NCBI GenBank assembly: GCA_007844125.1 | Contig: CM017556.1 | Span: forward strand, 85,282,864-85,346,863 | Source: Sinonovacula constricta | Taxonomy: Eukaryota; Mollusca; Bivalvia; Cardiida; Solecurtidae | DNA length: 64,000 nt | Direction: 5' to 3' | Part shown: positions 46,728-59,327 of the stretch, one piece after another | Position numbering within the stretch: the first letter of the stretch is position 1 | Layout: every line of letters starts with the position of its first letter | Notes under the pieces: generated by a model | What the model saw: the letters and a program-made list of their open reading frames with translations, nothing else | Told to the model about the DNA's origin: nothing | The model's database searches: none | Position numbers and translations under genes: made by a program

Positions 46728-47449
46728 CTGTCAGCATAGCATTACAAACTCACATAGTTAAGACTATGTTGGTTAGAATGTATATAGGTTTGTGCTTATT
46801 AGGAAAATAGGTAAGATATATGCAAACCATGTCCTAATATAGATATATTATAATTATACTACCAACAAGCTATTACACAGATGCATTATTATATATTGTG
46901 CATTAACATTGTAGCTAAATTAGTTAGTGACATGCATTATGTAATTGTAAACACAACTTTTTTTGCTGAAACAGAATGTTAAATGATAATATATTAGAAG
47001 ATCATGATGTACTAATAGATTTCTTCTTTTCTTCTGAACAAACATAATACTTCCTTTCTTTGATTCTATCATCAAACTTCAAATGATCATTGTCACAGGC
47101 ATCTTATTAACCCTTAGATTGCCATGTTTAATATAAAACCCATGCTATATTCTCAGTGTTATTTTTTCTTACATATTACATATGTTACATTCCAAGATTT
47201 ATACACATTTCAATGGAGACTGGGCAGCAAATAGTGTAGAACCTGATCAGCTGTAGCTTCTAGTTGGCAGCTGTATTAGGAACTACACTATTTGCATAAG
47301 CCTTACAAAACATGAGGCTAAGAGTTAAAACTGCAAGGAAAGAAATGTTGACCTAGATCGGCCAGCTTTGGCTGGGCAGCCTACTCTAAATGTGAGCTGT
47401 CTGATTTGGATCTTCACAATTGATCTTTACAATTTGCCTAAACCTTATT

Positions 47450-47946
47450 AAAGGTGGTATTTGACAGTTTGCTAATATCTAATATACATGTATGTAACAA
47501 TATCTGACCTTTGTTTGGGGTATTTGTGAATATTTTCATCAGAAAAATTATACTTTAGTCTAAGCTTTGATGATTTTCAACAGTATCTCAATTTCAGGGC
47601 TGTAAAACTCGTTCATCAACATGTAAATATTCATTCTTTAAAAATCTATAAATAAAACCGATTGGGATTCCTGCTAAAACTAGACATCGGTGTCACAGCG
47701 GATGATGTGAATGAGCTAAAACGTAAGTGGTCACATGGTCTTGTTTGTTTACAAATAACTAACTGTGCAGCATGGCTCAGATAGGAAATACATGTTTGTA
47801 ATGACGATTGTGACATTATGGTTCACTTCTCAGACACGTGTAGGACATCAATAAACAGCATTTTGTGAGATCTGTTCAGGTAACAATGGTTTATTATGCT
47901 GTTTAATGAAAATATTTTTGTTCCAAAATGTCGGATACCACCTTTA
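47450..47946. mobile_element. MITE family C copy
   Basis: Left 'aaaggtggtatttgacagtt', right 'aaaatgtcggataccacctt', flanked by TTA and TAA. Confidence 0.78.
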
Positions 47947-48064
47947 ATATATAAATAGCAGGCTAAGATATAGATCTCATCAGGACTGGTCTTAAGTTGT
48001 CACTATAGTGTTAACAATTTTAACAGTCTGTCCATGTTTTCTGTTTTAGAAACAGTGTGCAGGT

Positions 48065-48175
48065 GGTTCTACTTAGGTGTAAGTCTAGGGTATTCCTCTA
48101 CTAATAATTAGACAGACATCACCAATATGACCATGAATGTATTGGTGTGATGTAATAAAACAAACTAACATGTAT
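48065..48175 (+). mobile_element. SINE family A fragment, opposite orientation
   Basis: 'caggtggttctacttaggtg', 'ctactaataattagacagac', 'accaatatgaccatgaatg' is the family tail read on the plus strand. Confidence 0.55.
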
Positions 48176-48419
48176 TAGAAATATGTCCTTGTAGTAACAT
48201 ACACTCAATGTTTACAAACCTCAAGCATGAAAGATAGGGCAATATTCAAATGTCTATAGACCAGGTGTTTGTTGATCTAGTGCCATTCAAAACCCAAATA
48301 TTTGACAAATGTCCAAATGGATATAGAAGGTAAATTGAACCGTCTTAACAAAGAATGTACATGAATTAATCCTATTTAGAACTAGCAAACTGTCCCTATT
48401 GAAAATGTTTGTTTATTGC

Positions 48420-49320
48420 ATTTATCAAGCATTGTGTCATCACAATCTTAATAAGTATCAAGCATTGAGTTGTCAGTTGTCACAATCTTTTTAAGTATCA
48501 AGCATTGAGTTGTCAGTTGTCACAATCTTTTTTAGTATCAAGCATTGATTTGTCAGTTGTCACAATCTTTTTAAGTATCAAGCATTGAGTTGTCAGTTGT
48601 CACAATCTTTATAAGTATCAAGCATTGAGTTGTCACAATTTTTTTAAGTATCAAGCATTGAGTCATCACAATCTTTATAAGTATCAAGCATTGAGTCATC
48701 ACAACATTTTCAAGTATCAAGCATTTAGTTGTCAGTTGTCACAATTTTTTTAAGTATCAAGCATCGAGTTGTCACAACATTTTCAAGTATCAAGCATTTA
48801 CTTGTCACAACATATTTAAGTTTCAAGCATTTAGTCATCACCACATTTTCAGGTATCATGCATTTTGTTGTCACAACATTTTTAAGTTTCAAGCATTTAG
48901 TCATCACAACATTTTCAGGTATCAAGCATTTAGTCATCACAACATTTTCAGGTATCAAGCATTTAGTCATCACAACATTTTCAAGTATCAAGCATTTAGT
49001 TGTCACAACATTTTCAGCTATCAAGCATTTAGTTGTCACAACATTTTCAAGTATCAAGCATTTAGTCATCACAACATTTTCAGGTATCATGCATTTTGTT
49101 GTCACAACATTTTTAAGTTTCAAGCATGTAGTCATCACAACATTTTCAGGTATCAAGCATTTAGTCATCACAACATTTTCAGGTATCAAGCATTTAGTCA
49201 TCACAACATTTTCAGGTAACAAGCATTTAGTCATCGCAACATTTTTAAGTATCAAGCATTTAGTTGTCACAACATTTTCAAGTATCAAGCAATCACAACT
49301 TTTTCAAGTATAAAGTATTT
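48420..49320. repeat. tandem array, 33-bp unit with a longer-unit left part
   Basis: From about 48740 'tagtcatcacaacattttca' + 'ggtatcaagcatt' repeats every 33 bp; left of that a related unit of about 59 bp contains a doubled 'gttgtcagttgtcaca'. Because 33 is a multiple of three and no stop falls in frame, both strands show a long 11-residue-periodic ORF; neither looks like a gene. Confidence 0.93.
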
Positions 49321-49659
49321 TTCATTAAGCTAAACAAGACTGATATTTATCTAAGTACTTGTACAAATGATCATATTTCAAGATGGACTTCCTAGATAAA
49401 AGACAAAATATAAATGGCTTAAGGGTTAATAAAAGGTTTATTTATTTTTGATGAGATAAATTGATCAATTGAGAATATAATGCATAATAAACACTAAACA
49501 TCATTCTAACATGACCAACAAAATATACGATTAAATTTAATATGAACAATGTACTATATAAACAGAGGGTTGTAATATGCATTATTTACCACACTATGCA
49601 CAGTTAAAATGGATGACATATTTTTCAGCCAAATTATTTATTTGTATTTATTACATTGC

Positions 49660-49812
49660 ATCCAAACAAGTATGGTCATATTGGCAAGTCCAGCTAATTG
49701 TTGGTGGCAGAAAACCCCAGACTTGTGTCTCAGTGAAACCACAAGCACACCACAGATGAGCTGGATAATCTCCCCACATGAAAGTCATCACCTGAACCAG
49801 GAATCAAATTAT
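49660..49812 (-). mobile_element. SINE family A fragment
   Basis: 'atggtcatattggcaagtcc agctaattg' and the downstream 'gtgaaaccacaagcacacca' belong to the family tail; the tRNA-like head is largely lost. Confidence 0.55.
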
Positions 49813-49904
49813 CAAGTGTGATCAGGTTTGATCCAGTTTTGTCTTACTGTGAAGAGACTCAAGTTATTTCTTCCTTAGAAGTTTACGGTAGTTAATTTAT
49901 TAAT

Positions 49905-51715
49905 GCACAAACAAGAGGGCCATGATGGCCCTTCATTGCTTACCTGAGGAACCAGGTTTTTAGTAGGTTCATATCTGGGGTCAAGTAATTTAAAGTTATT
50001 TACTTTAGAAATATTTGGTGAAGACTTGGCCATAAGTGTGACCTCTGGGATGATCACATTTTCTAACATTTGACCTAGTGAACTACTTTTGACAACAAGG
50101 GACTCAGTTCCAAACTCCAAAGATTTCATGCAGGCAAACAGTCTGGCCAAGTTTGGTGAAGACTGGTCCATAAAGATGGTCTCTAGCTATTTCACAAGGT
50201 TCGTCTAAGAATTGTCGTAGTAAACTATTTTTTTTACCCCATGTGACCCATGCAGTCCTCCAAGATTTTATGCAGACAAACATTCTTGTCAAGTTAGGTG
50301 AAGTTTGGGACATATGGCTTAGACCATGCAATCCCTCCCCCATCCAATTAAATTGCCTGATTTTGCAAGTATAAATCCCAGCCAACTGTTTTGTGTCAAA
50401 GAGGCTGACGTCACACCTTCCATACTCCTCGTGCAAATAACATTGAATTGCTGTCGCTATGTTGTATTAAGTGTTTGGAGGATAAGGATAACCATCCTTT
50501 CATCTACACTCTATTATAAATCTGGACAGCCAGTAATCCATGGTAGGTAAACATTGGCTGCTTAAGCGATTGCTTGTTTCTCCATATAGCCCAATCTTCG
50601 AAACACATTATAGCCAAACAGTTCTGCTTTCTTGTGTTTTTGGAAACGCTCGACCCATTGTTCTTGAAGTGTTTCATTCGACACAGCAGTAACATGGCAT
50701 ACTACAAACTTTTGTCAGTGTATGTGTCAGCAGGAAATATTTTCTGGGTTGGTAAGCATTCTGGCTGAATTATTGTAATGTTTTCTTCTTCACAAAGGTG
50801 ACTTAGGTCCATCTTGTTAGATTAAAATACGCAGGTCCGCGGTGTTTCAAACGTACCAACCGTGTGCAACAGGTGTCGATTTCAGACATAGCAAAGTCTT
50901 GCAATTGGATTGGATGGGACAGGGAAGCATGGACTAAGTCGGTTATACAGTTTGTGCATTAACCTAGTGGCCTACTTTTTGACCCAATGTGACCCTGTTA
51001 CAAATTCATCTAAGGTTTTATGTAGGCAAACATTCTGGCCATGTTTAGTGCAGATTGGGCTATAAATGTGGCCACTACCATGTTCACAAGGTTTTTCTAA
51101 AATATGACCTAGTGACCTACATTTTTGCTTCCACGTGACCCAGTTATAAAATCATTCAAGATTTCAATCGGGCAAACATTCTGGACAAGTTTGGTGAAGA
51201 TTGGGCCATACATTGTGGCCTCCAATGTTTTCACAAGGTGTTTTTTTTTATTTGACTTAGTGACCTCACTATTTTTACCCAACATAACCATGTTACTAAT
51301 TCATTCATGATTCTATGCAGGAAAACATTCTGGTCATGTTTAGTAAAGATTGGATAGTAAATGTGGCTTTTAGCGCATTGCCAAGTTTTTTCTAAGATTT
51401 GTCCAAGTTAACTATTTTTTGACCCCACATGACCCAGTTATGAATTCATCCATGATTTCATGCAGGCAAACATTCTGGCCAAGTTTAGTAAAGTTCACAC
51501 GGTATTTCTAAAATTTATGACCTAGTCTTTGACCCCACGTGACCCTGTTATGAATTTATTCAGGATTGCTTGCAGACAAACATTATGACCAGTTTTGTGA
51601 AAATTGGACTGCAGCCTCTAGATGCCACATGACGGACTAATGACACAGAAAACTGACAAAGTGATACCAGAAAAGCTCATCTTGAGCACATTGTGATCAG
51701 GTGAGCTAGAAATTA
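49905..51715. mobile_element. bivalve-type dispersed repeat with internal modules
   Basis: Starts 'acaagagggccatgatggcc' and ends 'ctcatcttgagcacattgtg atcaggtgagcta'. Between lie repeated modules of roughly 110-120 bp: 'gaccccacgtgacccagtta', 'catgcaggcaaacattctgg', 'ccaagtttggtgaagattgg'. It is interrupted by a TIR element at 50316-50942. No ORF of note. Confidence 0.7.
50316..50942. mobile_element. DNA transposon with about 45-bp TIRs nested in the bivalve repeat
   Basis: The left end 'ggcttagaccatgcaatccc tcccccatccaattaaattgc' matches the inverted right end 'cgacttagtccatgcttccc tgtcccatccaatccaattgc'. Host modules resume on both sides. It contains a TGACGTCA palindrome at about 50407. 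No transposase is evident. Confidence 0.6.
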
Positions 51716-52199
51716 AACAACAAACGACATTGTTTGCTGACAACATGGGGATACATGAAATGAGTAAACCATAATAAAATAAATCAACACATTTGTAATC
51801 CTTTTATAATTTGACATTCAAGTCAACATATTAGAATAGAAAAAGTTTTTGTTTTTGTGTGATAAATCACATAACAAGTCACACTGTCTTTTCTCAGATG
51901 CTCTGTAGCCTATCACTAAAACCATAGTTATATACTAATAATCTGATAAACTGATTAGTTGTCTGCACAACTGAACAAATAACACTGCTGTAACGACTAT
52001 CAGCCATAACAGCACATAGTTTGAAAAAACTCTCGGCACGGAGCTGTACTGGAACCAGGACAGACGGTTTTAGAAACTAACACTGTAATCACTTTTCACC
52101 TTTGGCCAGTTTGGCATTAGTTTTTTCGGGACAAAATCAACAACCTGCTTTTGCTTAGTTATTGTCTGTTAAATTATTTTCATTAAAGCATCATTATGC

Positions 52200-52350
52200 T
52201 ATTTTTGGTTGAGGAAGACTACTGACATATATCAGCAGGAAGAAATGACCAAACTGAAACTCACCCTTATCAGAACTCAAACCCATATGAAAAGGGGCTG
52301 AAGATTCAGAAGAGTTACAAGTTGGCAACTCACTCAGCCATGCTGTCCAT
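52200..52350 (-). mobile_element. SINE family A, diverged copy
   Basis: 'ttggttgaggaagactactg', 'ctcaaacccatatgaaaagg ggctgaag' and 'caactcactcagccatg' follow the family order with many changes. Confidence 0.5.
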
Positions 52351-52359
52351 CCCCAACAC

Positions 52360-53910
52360 AATTTTAAAAGACAAGTACCAATGGAGAATTTAGCAAATAT
52401 CTTGTCATAAAAGTTCAACCTACAGCCACTCAAAAATGTTTGAGTTTCATAAAAACTATGAGTTCAAATTACTTCAAGGTCATTATCTTCACCTGACAAA
52501 GCAAGGAATTGTATATTGCACCCATTGTTCTGGAAATAAATGGAATTGTCTATGGAAGTTGCAATATCTAAAGTGTTAAGATTTTGAAGTCATGAGCAAG
52601 ATATATTAAGGTGCCTTTATCACAAGACTGCTCAAAGGCACCTAACAAAATATAAAATTGAAATATAAAAAATGACAAGAAATAAAACATGTGTAGCAAT
52701 TGGCAATGACAGATAAAGAATTTAAATAAGAATATAAAAAAAATTAGTGAAAATGTGCATTAATAAAAAGGTGTGTTGTCAGGGCCCTCTTAAAGCTTGT
52801 CAGTGTTGAAAGGGCCCTGAAGTTAAATTGAAGTCTGTTCAATAGCCTCGGGGCAGCAGAATAAAAGGATCGCTCCCTGAGTAAGGGGTAATTAACTCAC
52901 ATGCTGTAATGATGGACTGTATTCACTTCATCTAGATATGTGCCAATGCACCAAATATCAAATACTTAATACCGAACATCTACCACTTACCAGAACAACT
53001 TTCTTACCTGTCTAACCTTAGCCTGGCCATAACAAACACATGGGAAAATATTGTTATCTGACTGGCAAAAAAGTATGTCTGTCAAATACCTGAGGAAGGG
53101 TCCATTGTGTCCAGACAAGACATGCTTCACGTGATAACAATTATATTGTTATCGGTTTAATCTCGATGTTAATGTGATTGTATTATGTAATGTAAATATT
53201 AAGGATTGAGTCTCATTTTGCTGATATCCATGCTTTAAAAATGCTTTTTGTGTTTGCAAACTCATGAAGCCCTCTAGCTTCACGGTACATTTGCTCTTTC
53301 AGCGACATGTGCTAATAAAACATGAATGCAGCCAAATGAAATTCAGTCCTTTTATTTACAGTTATGTTATTGGTTCAGATACTACTTTTGCTTATGACTT
53401 TAAAAGCCAAATCCAGATGTTCATCATATTTAAAAAATGGTTTTTATATTTAAATTTATTTAGGATGTGGCATTAGTAAATCATCTGTTTTATAAAAGTT
53501 ACTGTTTTACACAGGGAGTTTTCCTTTTAAGGCTATTGTATATTTTGTCTATTTTTAGATTTTGCATGGTTTATGCGTGACTGAGAATGTCATGTGACAT
53601 TTGCAAACAGTTTCTTATCAAACTGAAGAAATTGTCAGTAATAACCTTGCTCGGTCTATCATTAGTTTCAGCCATTTTGTTGTTTATCTGTAAAGTGAAA
53701 GTCAGATGACTTTTTGATGCGTCATTGAGCAGTGGTAAAAAAGCCACAGTGATCCCCTTTGCTATTTTGTAAACAATAAAAAAACAAACACGATTTTAAC
53801 CAATGATGGATGTAAACTTGTGCTTTATAGTCAGGCGTTAAGTAGCAACAAATACATGCATCCACTACTTTTTCACCGACTGAATTATCCACGGAACTCA
53901 AATTCGATAC
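52360..53910. other. stretch with no recognised gene
   Basis: A moderately GC-rich piece at about 52780-52890 ('agggccctcttaaagcttgt', 'gcctcggggcagcagaataa aaggatcgctccc') resembles the 3' part of a dispersed element seen in many invertebrate genomes, but I cannot name it. Confidence 0.35.
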
Positions 53911-53918
53911 TCAGCCTT

Positions 53919-54380
53919 TAAAGGTAGTATCCAACAGTTTGGACCAAAAGGTTTTTCTCAAATAACCCAGTAAGTTATTGGTACATGAAAATGTCCTGCA
54001 AAATGCAGTGCACTGATGACAAAGATCAGTGTGAACAATCAAGGACAAATTCACACTCCCCATTGCAAATAGGTATTTCCTATATGAGCCATGCTGCAGA
54101 GATAGCTATTTTTAAACTTAGAAAACCACATGACCACTTACTTCAATTTAGTCTTCTGGGTAAATCACTTTGATGTGGATTTATATTTTTAGCAGCATCT
54201 TCTATCATGCTTTTTAAAGAGTTGGAATGATTGAACATTAAGAGCATCTAGTGTTCAATGTCATCTTTATAACAACTTATGTATGGGTTTATGCAAAAAG
54301 TATGACCAAAGTACTCCAAAGCAGTGGTTAGATATTGGTATGTGTATTTAATATAGGCAAACTGTCGGATACCACCTTTA
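53919..54380. mobile_element. MITE family C copy, reverse orientation
   Basis: Left 'aaaggtagtatccaacagtt', right 'aactgtcggataccaccttt'. Internal sequence is the reverse complement of the 43004 and 47450 copies. It is the uninterrupted counterpart of 59328-61018. Confidence 0.78.
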
Positions 54381-54389
54381 AAGCAAGTG

Positions 54390-55870
54390 TTCAAAAACTT
54401 CAAAAATAATTAGGAAATTAATTTACTTTGATCTGTGAAAACTACTTTCCGTGAATTTATGTATGAATGTAACCGGTAAAAAAGAGACTCTTACCCAGCC
54501 GTATACCGTAACGCAAGTTGAAGAAGGCGCCTTTCCAGATAACATTATAGTCAATATATAGTCAATATATGGTTTGACAATTAACAGGAAGTATTTTTTA
54601 TTTCATAAACAAAAGTTTTTTCGCCATTACAGTTTGACTGCCTATAAAACAGAAAGGAGTTATGAAGTAAACACAGTACGCGAAGTACCGGCTTTTATAC
54701 TGACTCATGAAACATAGTGACAAAAAATGTCGCACAATAGTAAATACTACGCGAAAAAACCTTGAAAAAAAATGCCAATGATTAAATCTCTCTGGAGCGT
54801 AACATCCAATGTTTCAATTGTCCAATTTAATGAGAATCTGTATTGAAGGCCCTGTGAGCTCTGGAAGAGCTCATGTAACACTTTCATGGACACAAAAGCA
54901 AGGCATATAAAGCTTTTATGCAGAAAAATAAATGTTGAAATTTCCCAATCGGTTTGATTTGTCGATACTGTTTTCCCCAAATTTGACTATTTACAGCGTC
55001 AAAAATTCCCAATTTGGGCTGGGGCCTTTTTCACGAAAACCCCTGAAAAAGCCCTGAATTTTATCTCTTCAAAATCATAAACTACAAGATGCACAGGTTT
55101 GTTTATTCCCAAGCATAGAGTCATGCATAATGATTCACACATATTGTGACATCATTTAAAGTGCACATGGACCATGCAGTTATAAAAAATCATCTTTTTT
55201 TCTTTCAAAGGTTCAGAAAATTACAAATATACAAGAAATGAATATTGATGAATGAACACCTTTGTGTTAGAATACCGAAGTCATTTGATTCAGAAAACTT
55301 TCTGCTACATGTATATTCGGCTTGTCCTTCATTGCCGTCTTTTGCTGCTTCAGTACAATAGAGATAACACAGAATAGCTCTGTCATTTTTAGCCTGTTCT
55401 ACCAAGTAGTTATGAATGACTGCAGATTATAACAAATAGTAAACAAAATTAATTGTGTACAAATAGAAACAATCCCTTCTTAACGACAGCTTAAAAAAAA
55501 ACTCTGTAAATGTTGTCACCAAGACTTTCTCAAATGGAACATTTTGATGGAAGAAGTACTAAAAAGTTTCAATCGCATGATTTTTTAAATGCATATGGAT
55601 GATATAGATCGTTATTCCCATAAATAAAGACATGTTTGTATAAAAACAATGACAAAGACTCTTCAAATCATACTTTAAACAGGATACAGTATGGCCTTGA
55701 TTTACTTTAATATCTAATAATGAATAAGCAAGTATATACACCAAAACAATAAGAAATATATGTAACTGAACATGAAAGTGTTCACGGAGATAGGCTAAAT
55801 GTACACAAAATTTGTCTAATTTCACAATCTAAAGTAAGCTTTCTTTCATAACTTTGATATACAATGTTAT
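54390..55870. other. stretch with no recognised gene
   Basis: No splice-bounded conserved frame or named repeat was identified on either strand. Confidence 0.45.
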
Positions 55871-55874
55871 ATAA

Positions 55875-56785
55875 TAAAACCTGCTGTCCAAACTGTCCAA
55901 GTTTGGTGAAGATTGGGCCATAATGTGGCCTTTAAGCGTGTTCACAACGTTTTTCTAACATTTAATCTAGTGACCTAGTTTGTGGTCTCACGTGACCAAG
56001 TTAAAAACTCATCTAAGATTTAATGCAGGCTAATATTCTGGCCAAGTTTAGTGTAATCACAAGGGATTTCTAAGATATAATCTTGTGACCTTCTTTTTGA
56101 CTCCACATGACCAAGTAATGAACTCAACTAAGATTTTATGCTGGCAAACATTCTGGCCAAGTTTGGTTAAGATTGGGCCTCTAATATATTCACAAGGTTA
56201 TTTTTTCTAAAATTTGTCTTAATGTCCAAGTTTTGACCCCAGTTGAACCAATTACAAACTCATCGAAGATTTCATGCAAGCAAACATTTTCAACCAAGAT
56301 TTTATGCAGGCAAATATTCTGGCCAAGTTTAGTTAAGATTGGGCCATAAATGTTGTCTCTAGCATGTTCACAAGTTTTTTTTCTAAAATTGGACTTAATG
56401 TTCTACGGTAGTTTTTGATGCTATATGACCCAATAACAAACTCAACCAAGATTTCATGCAGACAAACATTTTCAACCAAGATTTTATGCAGGCAAATATT
56501 CTGGCCAAGTTTAGTGAAGATTGGGCCATAAATGTTGTCTAGCATGTTCACAAGGTTTTTTTCTAAAATTGGACTTAATGTTCAGTTTTTGATGCTATAT
56601 GACCTAATAACGAACTCAACCAAGATTTCATGCAGACAAACATTCTGATGAAGTCTGATGAAGATTGGATACCAACTGTAGCCTCTAGTGTGTTAACAAG
56701 CAAATTGTTAAAACTGCACAATGGACAAAGAGGTATCAGAAGATTATCTTGAGCATGTTGTGCTCAGGTGAGCTAAAAAAAGTTC
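55875..56785. mobile_element. bivalve-type dispersed repeat, second copy
   Basis: Same modules as 49905-51715 ('aagtttggtgaagattgggc', 'gatttcatgcagacaaacat') and the same end 'gagcatgttgtgctcaggtg agcta'. The start is missing. Two modules at about 56280 and 56460 are near-duplicates. Confidence 0.7.
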
Positions 56786-57029
56786 ACACATATATAGAGT
56801 ACATGTAATTGTCATAATATTTTAAGAATTAAATAATGATTTGACCCAACAAAAATTAAATGAGACAAGGGCAAGTCTCTTTAAACAATTTTTCCCTCAA
56901 TATATCCATTATACTAAATGTACCTGTCTATATCAGAAACTGGCAAAGTTAATTGTAACTGCATTTGCATGCCTTTTTCATCATACAATTTGTTTGTTTA
57001 TTGGGTTTATCATCCCACAAACAGTATTT

Positions 57030-57308
57030 TAGTTATCTGGAGACGGTGTCCATTTGAAGCAGATTTAAAGCTGCCTTCACTGTGTATAGCATGCCGTGAA
57101 CACCTGACACAATACCACACCCAGTCACATTATCCTGACACTGGGCTAACCACATTTGGAACTACCTTTATATTTGCTTGAGCGTTAGCAAATGAGTTAT
57201 ACCACTACCATTTTAAAAGACTTTGGTATGTTGCGGCCCGGGATCGAACCCAGGGCCTCCCATACCTGAAGCCGTTGCTCTACTGACTGCGCTACCAGGT
57301 CCGGGCAT
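57030..57308 (-). mobile_element. SINE family B, best copy
   Basis: Minus strand: GGACCTGGTAGCGCAGTCAG TAGAGC as A-box region and GGGTTCGATCCCGGG as B box, then a tail ending in 'ggacaccgtctccagataac'. The family is distinct from family A. Confidence 0.78.
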
Positions 57309-58312
57309 ACAATTTGATTTATGTCAATTTTGTGCTGTGATTCTAAACCTCTGAACAGTTGATCTCCTTACAGGAGACTTTTACGAGTCAATCATTTATC
57401 ACATTTTCTGAAAGTTCTATCTATCTATAAATAGGTAATCTCTCTATACCATAACAATTGGGCATTTTATAAACGGCAGGTGAAGACTGTCCTGCTTTTC
57501 TAAAGCGTGTTGCTATAAAAACTACCAGATAACCATTTAAAGTGAGATAGTTACAGTTTTTGTGCATGACAAAGTGAACTTTGTGTTCCACACATACATG
57601 CATGTATTCAAATTACAGTGTCACTATTAAGTCAATCAGCATATTATTTATGACGAAAATATGCATATACCAGTTATGTTTATACCCACATAAAGAGAAC
57701 TACCGACTACATTACTGAGCTAAAAACGACTTAAATGTGGTTGAAAACTATTGCAGTGCTATTGATTTTCCAAACCTAAAAATGGCTGATTCTTTTGTAG
57801 GATTGTAGGACAGATATTCTAGTGATCCAAGGTTTATATGCAATAATTCATTATCATGGGTGTATAAGCTTATCTGTACCCTGTTCAAAGCATTATGTTC
57901 CCTCTAAATGAAAAAAAAAATCTATGGATTTTTTCTAAGTCAGTCAAATAAAATGGGTGTTTTCAACTGAATGAATGTAGGTTAATTAAAAAAAACACTT
58001 TCCAATGGAATACCACTGTATTAAATTTTTTATGTGTACAAATATTGTAAATTCTTCCATAAACCTCTCTAAGCCAAGCTGAAAATCTTCTGATATGCAA
58101 AGTGGAAGTTAATGTAGTTATAGTTTATCAAACCATTGCATTTTTTAAAGGATTTTGAACATGTTACAATGGTGTTTTATGTGATCATCTATGTCATACC
58201 AAACATGTGATTAGGCAAAGTAGTTTTCTTTGTGTGACCTTGAAAAAATTCACATACTTTCTCTAAAAGGGTATGCTTAAAAACCCTGGATGTGGTTCAA
58301 CAAAGTTGTACA

Positions 58313-58470
58313 GTGTGGAAAAATAAGAGTAAAAAATGCAAACTTTGACCAGGTTGCTGTGAGCTGCAAATAATGCAAACAAATCAGCACGTGTGGAAAA
58401 ATAAGAGTAAAAATATGCAAACTTTGACCAGGTTGCTGTGAGTTGCAAATAATGCAAACAAATCACCACC
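58313..58470. repeat. about 78-bp tandem duplication
   Basis: 'gtggaaaaataagagtaaaa' through 'gcaaataatgcaaacaaatc' occurs twice in succession with few differences. Confidence 0.9.
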
Positions 58471-59327
58471 TCTTACTTTTGTCTTTTAATCATAAGTTTG
58501 TTATTTCCAATGAACCAGACAAGTCTATTAGAGCAACGGTAATATACCCCATTCAGTAAACAGCGTATGACCTAGTTATAATTAAACCTTAAATATAGCT
58601 AGTGAAAGACAAATATGGAATGCCTGAAACAATGTGACTGACAGATAGAGTGATGGGCAGGATAAACTTGTTGGACTTTGTCCATAACTGACAATATCAT
58701 AGCCAGAGAGGCGGAAGTGGTCTTTATAGAACATTTGATTTCTTCAACTCTTTGAGGGAGATAATAGGCTAAAAAACACCACCAACAAAAACAGTGTTTA
58801 CATAATATTTGTACTAAGCCTATTGCATATTTGCCTATCATTTATAATGTACAAGTTTAAAATTATACCGCTCAACCAGTCCATTCAGCGCTTTGATAAT
58901 TTATTGACTTTTCAGATGCATATCAAATCTGATCTTGTTCAAAAAGATACAAATTAGTAAATATACTTAAGCCTTAGGATCAAAATATGTGGATCACTAA
59001 TAAAAATATTAATGTTTATTATATAAAGTAATTGAAAATACCTTTCCACAAGGGAGATAAACAATAAATTTCTTCCAATATAAAAAAAACGGAAATGATC
59101 TGAAAAGTAGTAGCAGAAAAATTAAACAGATTCATTTCAAGAAGCATGAACAAGTGGGCAAAAGAGCATAAGTAGGCTTAAGTGGTGCAAACATTGCCTT
59201 ACAAAGGGTCTTATTAACAGACAGTAGCTGGCAGTAGTATTTTGTTGTGACAGATATGTGGTTAGACTGAATCCTGACCAGTTTTGTTAGTAACCACTAC
59301 TTAAGTCTCAGATATTTGCTGACAATA

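Noticed and set aside
48725..49313. Overlapping 187- and 194-residue ORFs on opposite strands
   Set aside because: Both are translations of the same 33-bp tandem unit, giving an 11-residue period; low complexity and simultaneous openness on both strands argue against a gene.
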